Assembly (NCBI GenBank): GCA_036821485.1
Contig: DAISJM010000010.1
Span: 1 to 64,000, forward strand
DNA length: 64,000 nucleotides
DNA from: DAISJM01 sp036821485
GTDB lineage: Bacteria > Verrucomicrobiota > Kiritimatiellia > CAIQIC01 > JAGNIJ01
Reading direction: 5' to 3'
In this document: piece by piece, positions 41,354 through 50,648 of the stretch
How positions within the stretch are numbered: position 1 is the stretch's first letter
Layout of the letters: every line of letters starts with the position of its first letter
Notes under the pieces: model-generated
The model's database searches: none
Seen by the model: only the letters and a program-made list of their open reading frames with translations
Told to the model about the DNA's origin: nothing
Made by a program: the position numbers and the translations under genes

Positions 41354-42220
41354 ATGGCAGATATCCAGATTCAGTGTGGCAACTGTGGATCGACCTTTGA
41401 CGTTTCGGAAGATGCTGCGGGGCTCATTGCCCAGTGTCCGCAATGCAGTCAGGAAGTTCGGATTCCGCTGCCTGCGGGCGGTGCGGCTGGTGTGGGTAAA
41501 TTGCAGGTCAAGCGTGACCATGTCATCACCGGGGGCAAGCGGTGTCCTGCGTGCGACGCAACCATGTCGGACGATGCGGTGATCTGTATTCACTGTGGGT
41601 TCGACACGCGGACCGGCCTGCGCCTGGAGACGGACAATCCTCGTGCGCGGATGTTCCAACTGGTGGCCAAGATTCTGGGCGTGCTGGTGGTGGTGGCGGG
41701 TGCATGGTTTGCTTTGAAGTGGTACTCATCGCGCGAGACGACCTTGCCGGAACCCATGCCGCCGCCGGTCGCCGCTCCGGCGGCCGCGCCTGAAGAAGTC
41801 GCTGCCCCGGCTGCGCCCACGACCACGATGGTGGCGGCAGGATTGGTGGTGACCCAGTCGGTGGTGGTGACCCAGAGTCAGGCATCGGCTACGGGTTCTG
41901 CGACGAACATGACGCCGGAGGAATTGGCGTTGATGGAAGCGCGCTACCTCGAAAGCGTCACCCGTCAGACGGATCAGTACTATCCTTTCTACAGGGTGGG
42001 TTCGACCGTCGTCATTCGCCGGGTGACAGGTTTGGTGCACCGCGGGACGATCAAGGAATTCAGGAAGGAGTCGGTATTGCTGGATTCCGACGGCAGCGCC
42101 ATGGAAGTGCCGCTGGCGACACTTGATCAGGCCTCCCGGCTGCAGTGCGATCAGCAGTTTCGCGCCCAGTTTATCGCGTTCCAAGTCCGCAAGCGGATGC
42201 AGAACGTCGACCGTCTGTAA
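41354..42220 (+). CDS. Zinc-ribbon membrane protein
   Basis: A 288-residue protein from the ATG at 41354, which follows GGAGAA. Two zinc ribbons: IQCGNCGSTFDV with QCPQC (residues ~8-31), and RCPACDATMS with CIHCGFDT. One membrane helix follows (VAKILGVLVVVAGAWFALKW), then a Pro/Ala/Val-rich low-complexity linker and an external C-terminal domain (YPFYRVGSTVVIRRVTGLVH). The layout is like that of the island gene at 6771 but the sequences are unrelated outside the ribbons. Such proteins are common in PVC genomes; function unknown. Confidence 0.75.
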   Translation: MADIQIQCGNCGSTFDVSEDAAGLIAQCPQCSQEVRIPLPAGGAAGVGKLQVKRDHVITGGKRCPACDATMSDDAVICIHCGFDTRTGLRLETDNPRARMFQLVAKILGVLVVVAGAWFALKWYSSRETTLPEPMPPPVAAPAAAPEEVAAPAAPTTTMVAAGLVVTQSVVVTQSQASATGSATNMTPEELALMEARYLESVTRQTDQYYPFYRVGSTVVIRRVTGLVHRGTIKEFRKESVLLDSDGSAMEVPLATLDQASRLQCDQQFRAQFIAFQVRKRMQNVDRL

Positions 42221-42225
42221 ATCTT

Positions 42226-42255
42226 TTCAACAAAAGTCCGGCCTCCGGGTATATT
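42226..42255 (+). promoter_or_regulatory. Sigma70-like promoter candidate
   Basis: TTCAAC (42226-42231) and TATATT (42250-42255) are 18 bp apart, followed after ~32 bp by the secreted-protein gene with GGAGGAGG as ribosome site. Confidence 0.42.
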
Positions 42256-42287
42256 GGGGTATGGCTTATGGCGGAGGAGGCTGAGGC

Positions 42288-42857
42288 ATGCACAGGATTC
42301 GTGTGCTTCCCGTGGGGTTTATTCTTCTGGCGGCTTGCGCCGCGTGGGCGGGACAACTGCTTAACACCGGGTTTGAGACCGATTTTGGTCAGCGCGACCA
42401 GCTGAACGTTTGGGGTGAATTTGGCGACCGCTGGGGCGAAGCCTACCAGGTCAATGCCGGTGGTCAGCACATTGCCCGGGCCAAGAGCGGAAGCCGCGTT
42501 CTGGTTATCAACATCCCGCCCAACTCGTGGAACGGGGTTTGGCAGCAGATACCGTGGAAGGAGAATGCCGCGTTTGCCTGGGAGGGTTCGTACCTCATCC
42601 GCGGCGGCGACCTTCCGAAGGATTGCATGACGTTTCTGAAGGTGGAGTTCTATGACGCCGGCGACGCGTTGCTGGGTATGGTTGAGGGTGATCATCACTC
42701 ATCGGACACGAAGGGCAAGTGGGTCAAAGAGCGGATGCACGGCACGACACCTGCCGGAACCGCCGCCATTCGGTTCATTGTGATCGGCGGAGGCAATGCC
42801 GGGGGGCAGGCCGTGACGGATCGGATTTACTGGGACGATGTGGACACCATGAACTAG
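42288..42857 (+). CDS. Secreted jelly-roll-like protein
   Basis: A 189-residue protein with a signal peptide (VLPVGFILLAACAAWAG). The mature part starts QLLNTGFETDFGQRDQLNVW, the 'N.GFE' opening typical of carbohydrate-binding-module-like jelly rolls, and ends RIYWDDVDTMN, the matching 'DDV' closing. The same module type is repeated in the large secreted protein at 51953. Carbohydrate binding is likely but not shown. It is 4 bp before the histidine kinase gene. Confidence 0.75.
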   Translation: MHRIRVLPVGFILLAACAAWAGQLLNTGFETDFGQRDQLNVWGEFGDRWGEAYQVNAGGQHIARAKSGSRVLVINIPPNSWNGVWQQIPWKENAAFAWEGSYLIRGGDLPKDCMTFLKVEFYDAGDALLGMVEGDHHSSDTKGKWVKERMHGTTPAGTAAIRFIVIGGGNAGGQAVTDRIYWDDVDTMN

Positions 42858-42861
42858 GGGC

Positions 42862-44598
42862 ATGCGCACGACTGTGAAAAAAGAAGCAACCATTCAGGAA
42901 TTACAGGCGGCGAGGGAAGAGCTGCTGAAGTCGATGCGCTTCGCCGATTTGCAGGCGGCCGCGAAGGCGCCTTCGATGCTGAAGCAGGTGGAAGACGCGT
43001 TTGCGCGCGAACTGTTCGGCGGGGTTGATCTGCCGTGGGCGGACGAGGGACTTTTCCCGGAGTCGGCGCGGGTCATGGCCGACGTGCGGCGTTCTGACGC
43101 GGGCCAGCGCGCCGCGCTGCAATCCGATGTGGGAATTCTGCGCAAGGTGAAGGAATCGGGTGCGGAGCAGTCGCATCGCACCGTGCTCGGTTTCCTCGAG
43201 ACGGTGTGGCCCGTGCGCTTGCGGGACCAGGTGGTGCACCTGGTGTGGTCGGGCAAGATGCGCGACAAGGCTTTCTCGGCGGATGAGGTGGCGGAGTTCG
43301 CCAAGCTTTCCGGGATGTCGAAGGCGGAAGCGGAGGAGCACCTCCGCGCGGTGCCGGTGCTGACGAAGCGGCAGGTGGAACGCGCGCTGGCGTTCTGCGG
43401 GCGGTTTCGTGACAGCGTGGAACGCGCGCTGGCGCAGCACCTGCGATCGGCTGAACTTACCCGCCAGTTGGTGGATTCGGAGCGCACACACGCAGTCGGT
43501 ACGTTGTCGGGCGGCGTGGCGCATCATTTCAACAACCTGCTTTCGGTGATCCTGGGTTACTCCTCGTTCGTGCTGAATCGTGAACAGCTCTCGGCCGAGG
43601 CAGCGGACGCCCTGCACAAGATCACCGAGGCGGCGCAGAAGGGCCGGCGTCTCACGGAAGAGATTCTCGCGTTTCTCGGCAGCGATGCGGAGGAAGAAGT
43701 GCCGTGCAACGTGCACGAGACTGTTGAGAGCGTACTCTCGCTGTTGGAGTCGCGGACGACGTCCGGCGTGCGCGTGGAAAAGAAGCTCGATGCGTCGCAT
43801 CCCGTGGTGCTCGCGCCACCGAGCGCGATTCGCCAGATTGTCTTCAACCTGCTTACCAACGCGATGGACAGCATTCCGTCGGGCGGGCTGCTTTCGGTGA
43901 TGACGACCAACACGCACATGGCTGCGGAAACGGGGCGACAGGAATATCTCCGGTTCGAGGTCGCCGACAGCGGCGGTGGATTGCCGGAGGCGGCCAGGGC
44001 CTTCACATCGGGAGGCGGTGTGGTGGATCTGCGCGCGGCGGGCGACCGGATGGGCTTCAAGCTGTCGAGTGTGTACGGCATGGTGGGGCGGTTGGATGGC
44101 ACGGTTGTGGTGTCGTCAGAGCCTGGCTCGCTGACCAAGGTCCAGATTCTGCTTCCGACGGCGCAACCCGGCGAGGCGGAAGAGGAACAGAAGCGCGTAC
44201 GTCGCCGCCTGGCGCCGAGCAGTATTTGGGTGGTCGACGATGACGCGATTTTCCGCGAGATGTGCCGCCAGGTCCTGTCAGACGACGGTCATGAAGTGGC
44301 GGAAGCTGCGGGTGGCCGCGAATTCATGGACATGTGGCGCAAGGGCAGCACCAAGCCGGACCTGATCATCATGGACTTCAGCATGCCGGAATATAACGGC
44401 CTGCAGCTCTGCGAGTGGCTGCGCAACGAAGGGGCCCGTGTGCCCGTCATTCTCGTCAGCGGCTTTGCTGCGAACCAGCCGGACATCCGGAAAGCCCTGC
44501 GCCTGAAGAAGACCTACTTCCTGCAGAAGCCATTCTCCTTCCGCGAGATGGCGGACACGGTGACGGTGGCGCTCGGCGAGACCTTGATCGGAGAATAG
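42862..44598 (+). CDS. Soluble hybrid histidine kinase with C-terminal receiver
   Basis: A 578-residue protein without membrane segments. A helical N-terminal region (~200 residues, not recognised) precedes the phosphoacceptor block GTLSGGVAHHFNNLLSVILG, with H221. The ATPase domain follows: N box QIVFNLLTNAMDSIPSGG and a degenerate G1 region FEVADSGGGLPEA. The receiver domain IWVVDDDAIFREMCRQVL has D505 in IIMDFSMPEYNG and a Lys-Pro end (FLQKPFSF). The stimulus is unknown. It lies 4 bp after a small secreted-protein gene and is probably co-transcribed with it. Confidence 0.9.
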   Translation: MRTTVKKEATIQELQAAREELLKSMRFADLQAAAKAPSMLKQVEDAFARELFGGVDLPWADEGLFPESARVMADVRRSDAGQRAALQSDVGILRKVKESGAEQSHRTVLGFLETVWPVRLRDQVVHLVWSGKMRDKAFSADEVAEFAKLSGMSKAEAEEHLRAVPVLTKRQVERALAFCGRFRDSVERALAQHLRSAELTRQLVDSERTHAVGTLSGGVAHHFNNLLSVILGYSSFVLNREQLSAEAADALHKITEAAQKGRRLTEEILAFLGSDAEEEVPCNVHETVESVLSLLESRTTSGVRVEKKLDASHPVVLAPPSAIRQIVFNLLTNAMDSIPSGGLLSVMTTNTHMAAETGRQEYLRFEVADSGGGLPEAARAFTSGGGVVDLRAAGDRMGFKLSSVYGMVGRLDGTVVVSSEPGSLTKVQILLPTAQPGEAEEEQKRVRRRLAPSSIWVVDDDAIFREMCRQVLSDDGHEVAEAAGGREFMDMWRKGSTKPDLIIMDFSMPEYNGLQLCEWLRNEGARVPVILVSGFAANQPDIRKALRLKKTYFLQKPFSFREMADTVTVALGETLIGE

Positions 44599-44634
44599 GT
44601 CGTCCGGCAGTTTTTGGGTGGACCATTTTCTGTT

Positions 44635-46332
44635 TCAGCCGCGCGGAAACGGCAGCGGGCCTTTCGTGCCGGGCGTACTTTCCAGCGGATCCTCCAGAAG
44701 TCTCCGGCGCAGTCGTTCAAGGTCTTCTTCGGAGTTCAGTGCATCCTTCCGCACGTAATCGCCCGAGAAGATGCCCTTGTGTCCAAGCTTCCCTGCCAGT
44801 TCGGACGGCTGCTCCTGGATCACCGCGTAGAGTGTCTTGAAGCGCGGGTCACGGAAGAGACCAGACCGAACCGACCAGATGTCATGGGTGTGGATGAAGG
44901 TTGGGCGGAGGTCCGTGAGGACGTAGGTGCTGAACGCGGCTGAGCGGCTGTTGATCAGGGGGGCGAGGGCTCGATCGCACAAACCGGACAGATCGTAGAT
45001 CCGGAGTTGGGAGAAGTACAGCGTGCCGCCCAGATCGGGGCAGAGCAGCGACGCATCTTGCAGGTGGAGTTCCTGTGCGTAATTGTTGAACCGCACGGCG
45101 TACTTGCGGGTGACCAGTTCAAATGGAACGGTCGGGTTCCTGGCGAATCGGAGGGAGCGAGGAATGTATTCCACCGCCGACTGCGCGAGAAATGCGATTG
45201 CCACGACGAAGAATCCTATCTTGCGGCTGCGCAGCGAGAGCCGGGGGGTGTCGAGTATGTCTGCCACCATTGCCAGCAGGACGATGGGAAAGAATACCAG
45301 GAATGGCGTAGCAAACCGGTACTCGGCCATCCAGTCGCCGGGCAGCAGACAGTAGATGGCCCAGGAACAGGCGAGGGCGGGGAGGAGGAAGACGGCGGGG
45401 GCTGTTTTGCGGCGCACCAACAAGAGGCGAAGACTCGCCGCCAGGAAGAGCAGAAGAATCGGCCCTGTGTAACGCGAGAAGACGCTGTGCAACAACTCGA
45501 GGGCATTGTCGGTGTAATGCTTGGACAGCATCAGAAACTGCAACAGGTCCTTGGCGGTCGGCCCACGCTTGGCGTAGTACGTGTTGGGGTAGTAATCGCC
45601 GAAGTAAGACATTCTGAAAACAAGATAAACGGCCAAGGGGAGGCTGGCAGCCGCGAGAAAGGCGGCCAGACCCCTCGCTTCTCTCCTCCATGGTGAGGGG
45701 ACGTTCAGCATGCGGATAGCCAGTGCGAGAGGAAACGCCGCGAAGAATATCACCCCGTCCGGGCGTGTCAGCGCCAGTGCGGCTGCAGAACAACCTGCCC
45801 AGACTGCCACGCGGCCGTGGCGTGCGGTGTCGTCGCTGGCGTACTTGACGGTGAAGAAGCCGTAGAGCGCGGAGAAGAAAGCATACAGCGGGTTCTCCAG
45901 CCCGGAAGTGGTCCACGCGACGAAACTGGTGTTGATCGAGAGGAAGGTGAGCACCACCAAGGTGAAGGGCTTGGACCACCAGGAAGAGCCGGCCAGCAAC
46001 CGGCCAATGCTATTCACAAGGAGGAAAGTTCCCAGGACCAGGAGTAGGCTGACGCCCTTGATCAACGGGGTCGGATCCATGGGGGCATGGATGAACAGGG
46101 GTGCGAGCAGGAAGGTCCAGAGTGGATTGGAGAATCCCTCGACCGGGGCGACGCCGCATTGAGATACAAGTCCGCACCCATGGGCAAGATTGCGGGCGTA
46201 GGCAAACGAGATGCCGGCGTCGTCAATAAGCCAAGCGCGGAACAGGCAGGCGTGAAGCACGAAAAAGAAGAAGGGCGCTGCCACTTGCCATGGCATGAAC
46301 ATCGCCGGACTCTTTCTTGCAGGATCCATCAC
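44635..46332 (-). CDS. GT-C-like multi-pass membrane protein
   Basis: A 565-residue protein with about 9-10 hydrophobic helices in the first ~420 residues and a soluble C-terminal domain. Features are WLIDDAGISFAYARNLAHGC, APVEGFSNPLWTFLLAP, TSGLENPLYAFFSALYGFFT and YFGDYYPNTYYAKRG. The DDAxISFxYARN loop and EGFxNPLW are typical of GT-C enzymes of the polyprenyl-phosphate sugar transferase type (similar to AftB-like arabinosyltransferases), with DD as the metal/donor site. The sugar is unknown. Convergent with the histidine kinase gene. Confidence 0.78.
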   Translation of the reverse strand: MMDPARKSPAMFMPWQVAAPFFFFVLHACLFRAWLIDDAGISFAYARNLAHGCGLVSQCGVAPVEGFSNPLWTFLLAPLFIHAPMDPTPLIKGVSLLLVLGTFLLVNSIGRLLAGSSWWSKPFTLVVLTFLSINTSFVAWTTSGLENPLYAFFSALYGFFTVKYASDDTARHGRVAVWAGCSAAALALTRPDGVIFFAAFPLALAIRMLNVPSPWRREARGLAAFLAAASLPLAVYLVFRMSYFGDYYPNTYYAKRGPTAKDLLQFLMLSKHYTDNALELLHSVFSRYTGPILLLFLAASLRLLLVRRKTAPAVFLLPALACSWAIYCLLPGDWMAEYRFATPFLVFFPIVLLAMVADILDTPRLSLRSRKIGFFVVAIAFLAQSAVEYIPRSLRFARNPTVPFELVTRKYAVRFNNYAQELHLQDASLLCPDLGGTLYFSQLRIYDLSGLCDRALAPLINSRSAAFSTYVLTDLRPTFIHTHDIWSVRSGLFRDPRFKTLYAVIQEQPSELAGKLGHKGIFSGDYVRKDALNSEEDLERLRRRLLEDPLESTPGTKGPLPFPRG

Positions 46333-46829
46333 CCCGATCTCCCTCCGCGTTCCATGGCCGGGGTGACTGGCCCCTGACGCGACGCAGATGAATCGCGTTG
46401 GGTTAACCAGAAGCGGACCAAGCCCGACCTTCCCGAAGGTACAGCAAGAGGGAGTGAGGGATCGAGCGACTTTCTAGGGCGACGAACCTTACGATCCGTT
46501 CGGCTGTAACATGCCACTTTGCCGGGCGTGTTCCTGACAAGAACGGGGGTAGAAACCGACTGTTGCGGTCCCGCCTTTCGATTCTCAGTTTGACGATCTG
46601 TCGCATATTGAGGATGGGCGTGCCGGATGCATTATATCATAACATCTTGCAGGATAATTAGTTACACAACTGATCTTCTGTTGGAACGGAATGTGCGAGA
46701 GAGGGGGTGAGCAGCGGTGGGATGAGGTCTTCAGATGGCGCGGATTGTACAGAGGCTGTTGGTTTCTCTTGCTCCGAGTAGAGCATCGCGGTTCCCGTCC
46801 ACCTGCTGCTCACGAGGGAGGGCAGTACC
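46333..46829. other. Non-coding divergent region
   Basis: 497 bp between the GT-C-like gene and the CHASE4 kinase gene. No gene is convincing. An AT-rich stretch (46625-46670) contains a perfect -10 on the minus strand (TATAAT, complement of 46631-46636) without a clear -35. The kinase start has GAGGGAGGG as ribosome site. No terminator hairpin is seen. Confidence 0.45.
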
Positions 46830-49800
46830 ATGAGTCTACGGTTCAAGACATGGCTGGCAGTTGCCGTGCTGGTGGTGGTGACTCTTGGAGTCTTCTTTGT
46901 CGTGTCGTCCATGTTTCTGCAGCGGGGTTTTGCGAGGATTGAAGACGAGATGATGCTGCGGGACATGGGGCGCGCGACCAATGCTCTCTCTCGCGAAGCG
47001 ATGGTCCTCGACACCACCGTCCGCGACTGGGCGTGTTGGGATGACTCATATGTGTACATGGAGTCTCGGGATGCGCGGTATGAGGCCGCGAACCTGACCG
47101 AGTCGACGTTGAACGGAATCCTCCTCAGTGAGATTCTCTTCTTCTCCCCGTCAGGCGAAATGGTCCGTTATGCCTCCACGATGTCAGACCCACTGTCCTC
47201 ACAGGACGTATACCGCGTTGTTTTTCCCGTTGTCTTTCGGCCGGACGGAACTCCCAGAATCAACGAGGGTGAGGACAGGGTGTGTGGCGTACTGATGTTG
47301 CCGGACGGTCCACGGGTAATCGCTGCGCGGCCGATCCTGACGAGCGAGATGGAGGGACCTTCGCGCGGCGTACTGATCATGATGCGGCCATTGGATGAAG
47401 GGGCGCAGAAGCGCATTCAGCAGGTCAGCGATTTGTCGGTTGAACTTCATCCCATATTGAACGGAAAGTACCCTCCGAATCTCGGCGAGGCCGGGCGCAA
47501 GGTGTTGGAACGGGGCTTGTTCTTCCTTTCCAGTGATGCCGGAACATCCACGGGCTATGCGCTGGGCCGGGACTTGCATGGCACACCGGCGCTGGTCATG
47601 AGCGTGACGATGCCTCGGGTGATTCATCAGCAGGCGCATGCTGCCCTGTGGGCTCAGTTAATCGCCGTCATCGTCTTCATCGTCTTGGCCATCGTAGTAT
47701 TTCTTTGGTTGTTGGAGCGACTGGTCCTGAGCCGTCTGAGTTCACTGCAGCGTCAGCTGAAGTGGATTGCGACAGTACCTGGTCGTCCCGAGCGCGTTGC
47801 GATGGATGGTTCGGACGAGTTGCACACGCTTGCCGAAGGGGTCAACAATGTGCTCGATGCACTCCGGGCATCGGAAGATCGCTACAAGGCTGTCATGGAT
47901 AACGTGGCCACCGGCGTGGCGGTGATCAGCCCGAAGATGGAAGTGCTTTCGCTGAATCGCCAGATGCAGGCGTGGTTCCCGGATTTGGACGCGAGGCAGA
48001 AGCCGATTTGCTTCCGGGCCTTCAACAACCCGCCGCGCTCGGATCTGTGCAGCTACTGCCCGACGCGCAAGACGTTGCAGGACGGGCTGGTGCACGAAAG
48101 CGTGACCGATACCCCGGTAGGTGGGCAAATTCGCAACTACCGCGTGGTGTCATCCGCCTTGCGCGACAAGGATGGCAACATCACGGCGGCGATCGAAATG
48201 GTAGAGGACATTACGATTCAGCGGCAGATGGAGAACATGCTGCGCGAAACGCGCGAGATGTTCTGGCAGATGCTGGACTCGATTCAGGACATGGTGGCTT
48301 GCCGCGATGCGGGGGGGATCATCTGGGCCAACACGGCGTATCGTCAGTTCCACGGACAGGCCGCCGTCAAGGATCTTGCGCCGCGCGCCGCGGGGCGGGC
48401 GGATGGCGGAGGCTGCAGCGCGGAGGAACTCGAGGTGTTGCGCACGGGCATGCGCCGGGATATTCCGATGGAAGGCCTGGTCAGGCATGACGGCGTCGAG
48501 CGGACCTTTCACACCATTCAGTCGGCTGTTTTCGACCAGCAGGGTGCGGCCAGAATGGTGGTCAGCGTTTCGCGCGACATCACGGAGCGCGAACTGGCCG
48601 CAGAGGAGTTGCGCCGGGCGAAGAATGCGGCCGAGTCGGCCGCGGTGACCAAGAGCGCCTTCCTCGCCAACATGAGCCACGAGATCCGCACGCCGATGAA
48701 CGGCGTGCTGGGCATGACGCACCTGATGCTGGATACGAAGCTCACGCGTCAGCAGCGCGAATTTGCCGAAGCCATTCGATCCAGCGCGGAAGCGTTGCTG
48801 ACCGTGATCAACGACATTCTCGACTTCTCCAAAATCGAGGCGGGCAAACTGGTGTTGGAGTCCACCGACCTGGATCTGCGAGAGCTGGTTGAGAACACGC
48901 TTCAGCCGCTGGCCGCTCAGGCGGCGGCCAAGGGGGTTGAACTGGCCGTGTCAATTCAGCCCGGATTGGTCACGCAGTTGCGGGGGGATCCTGATCGGCT
49001 GCGACAGGTGCTCATCAATCTCGCGGGCAACGCCGTGAAGTTCACCGAAAAGGGTGAGGTCGTGGTGGACGTATCCCTCCAGAGCGATACGGCGGCGGCC
49101 AGCACCATGCGCTTTGAAGTGCGTGACACGGGTGTGGGCATTGATGAGGAAACGCTGAAGCGGCTCTTCCAGCCGTTCACACAGGCAGACAGTTCCACAT
49201 CGCGGCGTTACGGCGGTACAGGCCTGGGGCTGGCGATTGCGCGTCAGTTGGTCGAGATGATGGGTGGGCAGATTGGCGTCGAGAGCGAGAAAGGGAAGGG
49301 GTCTACATTCTGGTTCGTGGTCCCGCTCCAGAAGCAGCGTGGAGAACCGAGCGAGGTGGCGAGTTGTCCTCGCGAATTGGTGGGTGTTCGCGTCCTGATT
49401 GTCGATGATAACGCCACCAATCGCGACATTCTTCACCACCAAGTTGTGGCCTGGCGCATGCGAAACGGCAGTGCGGGAAACGGTCCGGACGCTTTGCAGC
49501 TTCTGCGAAAGGCCGCGGCGGAGAAGGACCCGTATCCGATTGCCATTCTCGACATGCAGATGCCGGGCATGGATGGCGTTACGCTGGCGCGGGCCATCAA
49601 GGCGGATCCCGCCATTGAGGCGACCCGGCTTGTTCTGCTGACGTCCATGGGGCAGGCGCTGAATGCCGAGATGAGGGAGGAACTGGGTTTTGCCGATTGC
49701 CTCATCAAGCCGGTCAAACAGTCGCGGCTATACGATTGCCTCGTGAGCGTGTTGGCCGGTCCGGGATCGGACGTGCAGCAGCACGAGGAACGCGTGGAAC

Positions 49801-50648
49801 TCGAACCGCTGAACGAACCTGTGCAGAACGCCCGGATACTCATCGCCGAGGACAATCTCATCAACCAGAAGCTGGCGCTCAATCAGTTGGAGAAGTTGGG
49901 CTGCCGCGCGGACACGGCGGCAAGCGGGACCGAGGTTCTTCGCATTCTGGAAACGCATTGTTACGACATCATTCTGATGGATTGCCAGATGCCGGAACTG
50001 GATGGCTACGAAACTACGCATCGCATTCGCAAGACGGAAAAGGACGTGGGGGTCCCGGCGCGTCTCCACATCATAGCCGTCACGGCCCATGCCCTGCAGG
50101 GCGATCGGGAGAAGTGCCTTGAGGCCGGCATGGACGACTACCTCAGCAAGCCGGTCATGCTGGAGGCGCTCCACGCAGCGCTGAAGCGGTGGGGAGAGAA
50201 GCAGGATGGCGCCGGCCGGCCGGGTGTATCGGCCCCGAGGATGGCCGTGCCGAAGGCTGCGGAGAAACCCGTTGATCTGTCGCGGCTCAACGATGTATGC
50301 GGCGGGCATCCGGAACGCGTAAAGGAATTGGTCGACCTCTATGTTTCCCAGACGGCGGAGATGCTGGAAGGGCTGCAGGCTGCGGTTGCCGCGGCCTCGG
50401 CGGATGAAGTGGCAAGGCTTGCGCACAAGTGCGCCGGGTCCAGTGCGGCGTGCGGGGTGAATGGCTTGGCCAGGCTGTTGCGCGAGTTGGAGGCCCGTGC
50501 CAAATCGGGCGCGCTCGACGGGGCACAGGACTCCGTCGATCAGGCGCGGGAGCATTTCGTGCGCGCGCGGAAGATCTTTGAGCAGTACGTAGTGGATACG
50601 GAAGAACGACGCGAGGAGGTGGCCCATGAAAAACATTCTACTGGTTGA
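46830..50648 (+). CDS. Hybrid sensor histidine kinase: CHASE4-PAS-HisKA-HATPase-REC-REC-Hpt
   Basis: A 1,272-residue membrane kinase. Membrane helix residues ~7-30; periplasmic CHASE4-like domain (DTTVRDWACWDDSYVYMESR); second helix ~275-297 (LIAVIVFIVLAIVVFLWLL); a HAMP-like stretch; two PAS-type domains (residues ~350-480 and ~480-590; the first has a Cys-rich CSYCPTRK loop). HisKA ANMSHEIRTPMNGVLGMTHL has H617. HATPase: VLINLAGNAVKFTEKGE, FEVRDTGVGIDEETLKRLFQ, YGGTGLGLAIARQLVEMMGG. Receivers have D908 (AILDMQMPGMDG) and D1051 (LMDCQMPELDG). Hpt: LAHKCAGSSAACG with H1199. All phosphotransfer residues are present. It overlaps the next gene by 23 bp. Confidence 0.94.
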   Translation: MSLRFKTWLAVAVLVVVTLGVFFVVSSMFLQRGFARIEDEMMLRDMGRATNALSREAMVLDTTVRDWACWDDSYVYMESRDARYEAANLTESTLNGILLSEILFFSPSGEMVRYASTMSDPLSSQDVYRVVFPVVFRPDGTPRINEGEDRVCGVLMLPDGPRVIAARPILTSEMEGPSRGVLIMMRPLDEGAQKRIQQVSDLSVELHPILNGKYPPNLGEAGRKVLERGLFFLSSDAGTSTGYALGRDLHGTPALVMSVTMPRVIHQQAHAALWAQLIAVIVFIVLAIVVFLWLLERLVLSRLSSLQRQLKWIATVPGRPERVAMDGSDELHTLAEGVNNVLDALRASEDRYKAVMDNVATGVAVISPKMEVLSLNRQMQAWFPDLDARQKPICFRAFNNPPRSDLCSYCPTRKTLQDGLVHESVTDTPVGGQIRNYRVVSSALRDKDGNITAAIEMVEDITIQRQMENMLRETREMFWQMLDSIQDMVACRDAGGIIWANTAYRQFHGQAAVKDLAPRAAGRADGGGCSAEELEVLRTGMRRDIPMEGLVRHDGVERTFHTIQSAVFDQQGAARMVVSVSRDITERELAAEELRRAKNAAESAAVTKSAFLANMSHEIRTPMNGVLGMTHLMLDTKLTRQQREFAEAIRSSAEALLTVINDILDFSKIEAGKLVLESTDLDLRELVENTLQPLAAQAAAKGVELAVSIQPGLVTQLRGDPDRLRQVLINLAGNAVKFTEKGEVVVDVSLQSDTAAASTMRFEVRDTGVGIDEETLKRLFQPFTQADSSTSRRYGGTGLGLAIARQLVEMMGGQIGVESEKGKGSTFWFVVPLQKQRGEPSEVASCPRELVGVRVLIVDDNATNRDILHHQVVAWRMRNGSAGNGPDALQLLRKAAAEKDPYPIAILDMQMPGMDGVTLARAIKADPAIEATRLVLLTSMGQALNAEMREELGFADCLIKPVKQSRLYDCLVSVLAGPGSDVQQHEERVELEPLNEPVQNARILIAEDNLINQKLALNQLEKLGCRADTAASGTEVLRILETHCYDIILMDCQMPELDGYETTHRIRKTEKDVGVPARLHIIAVTAHALQGDREKCLEAGMDDYLSKPVMLEALHAALKRWGEKQDGAGRPGVSAPRMAVPKAAEKPVDLSRLNDVCGGHPERVKELVDLYVSQTAEMLEGLQAAVAAASADEVARLAHKCAGSSAACGVNGLARLLRELEARAKSGALDGAQDSVDQAREHFVRARKIFEQYVVDTEERREEVAHEKHSTG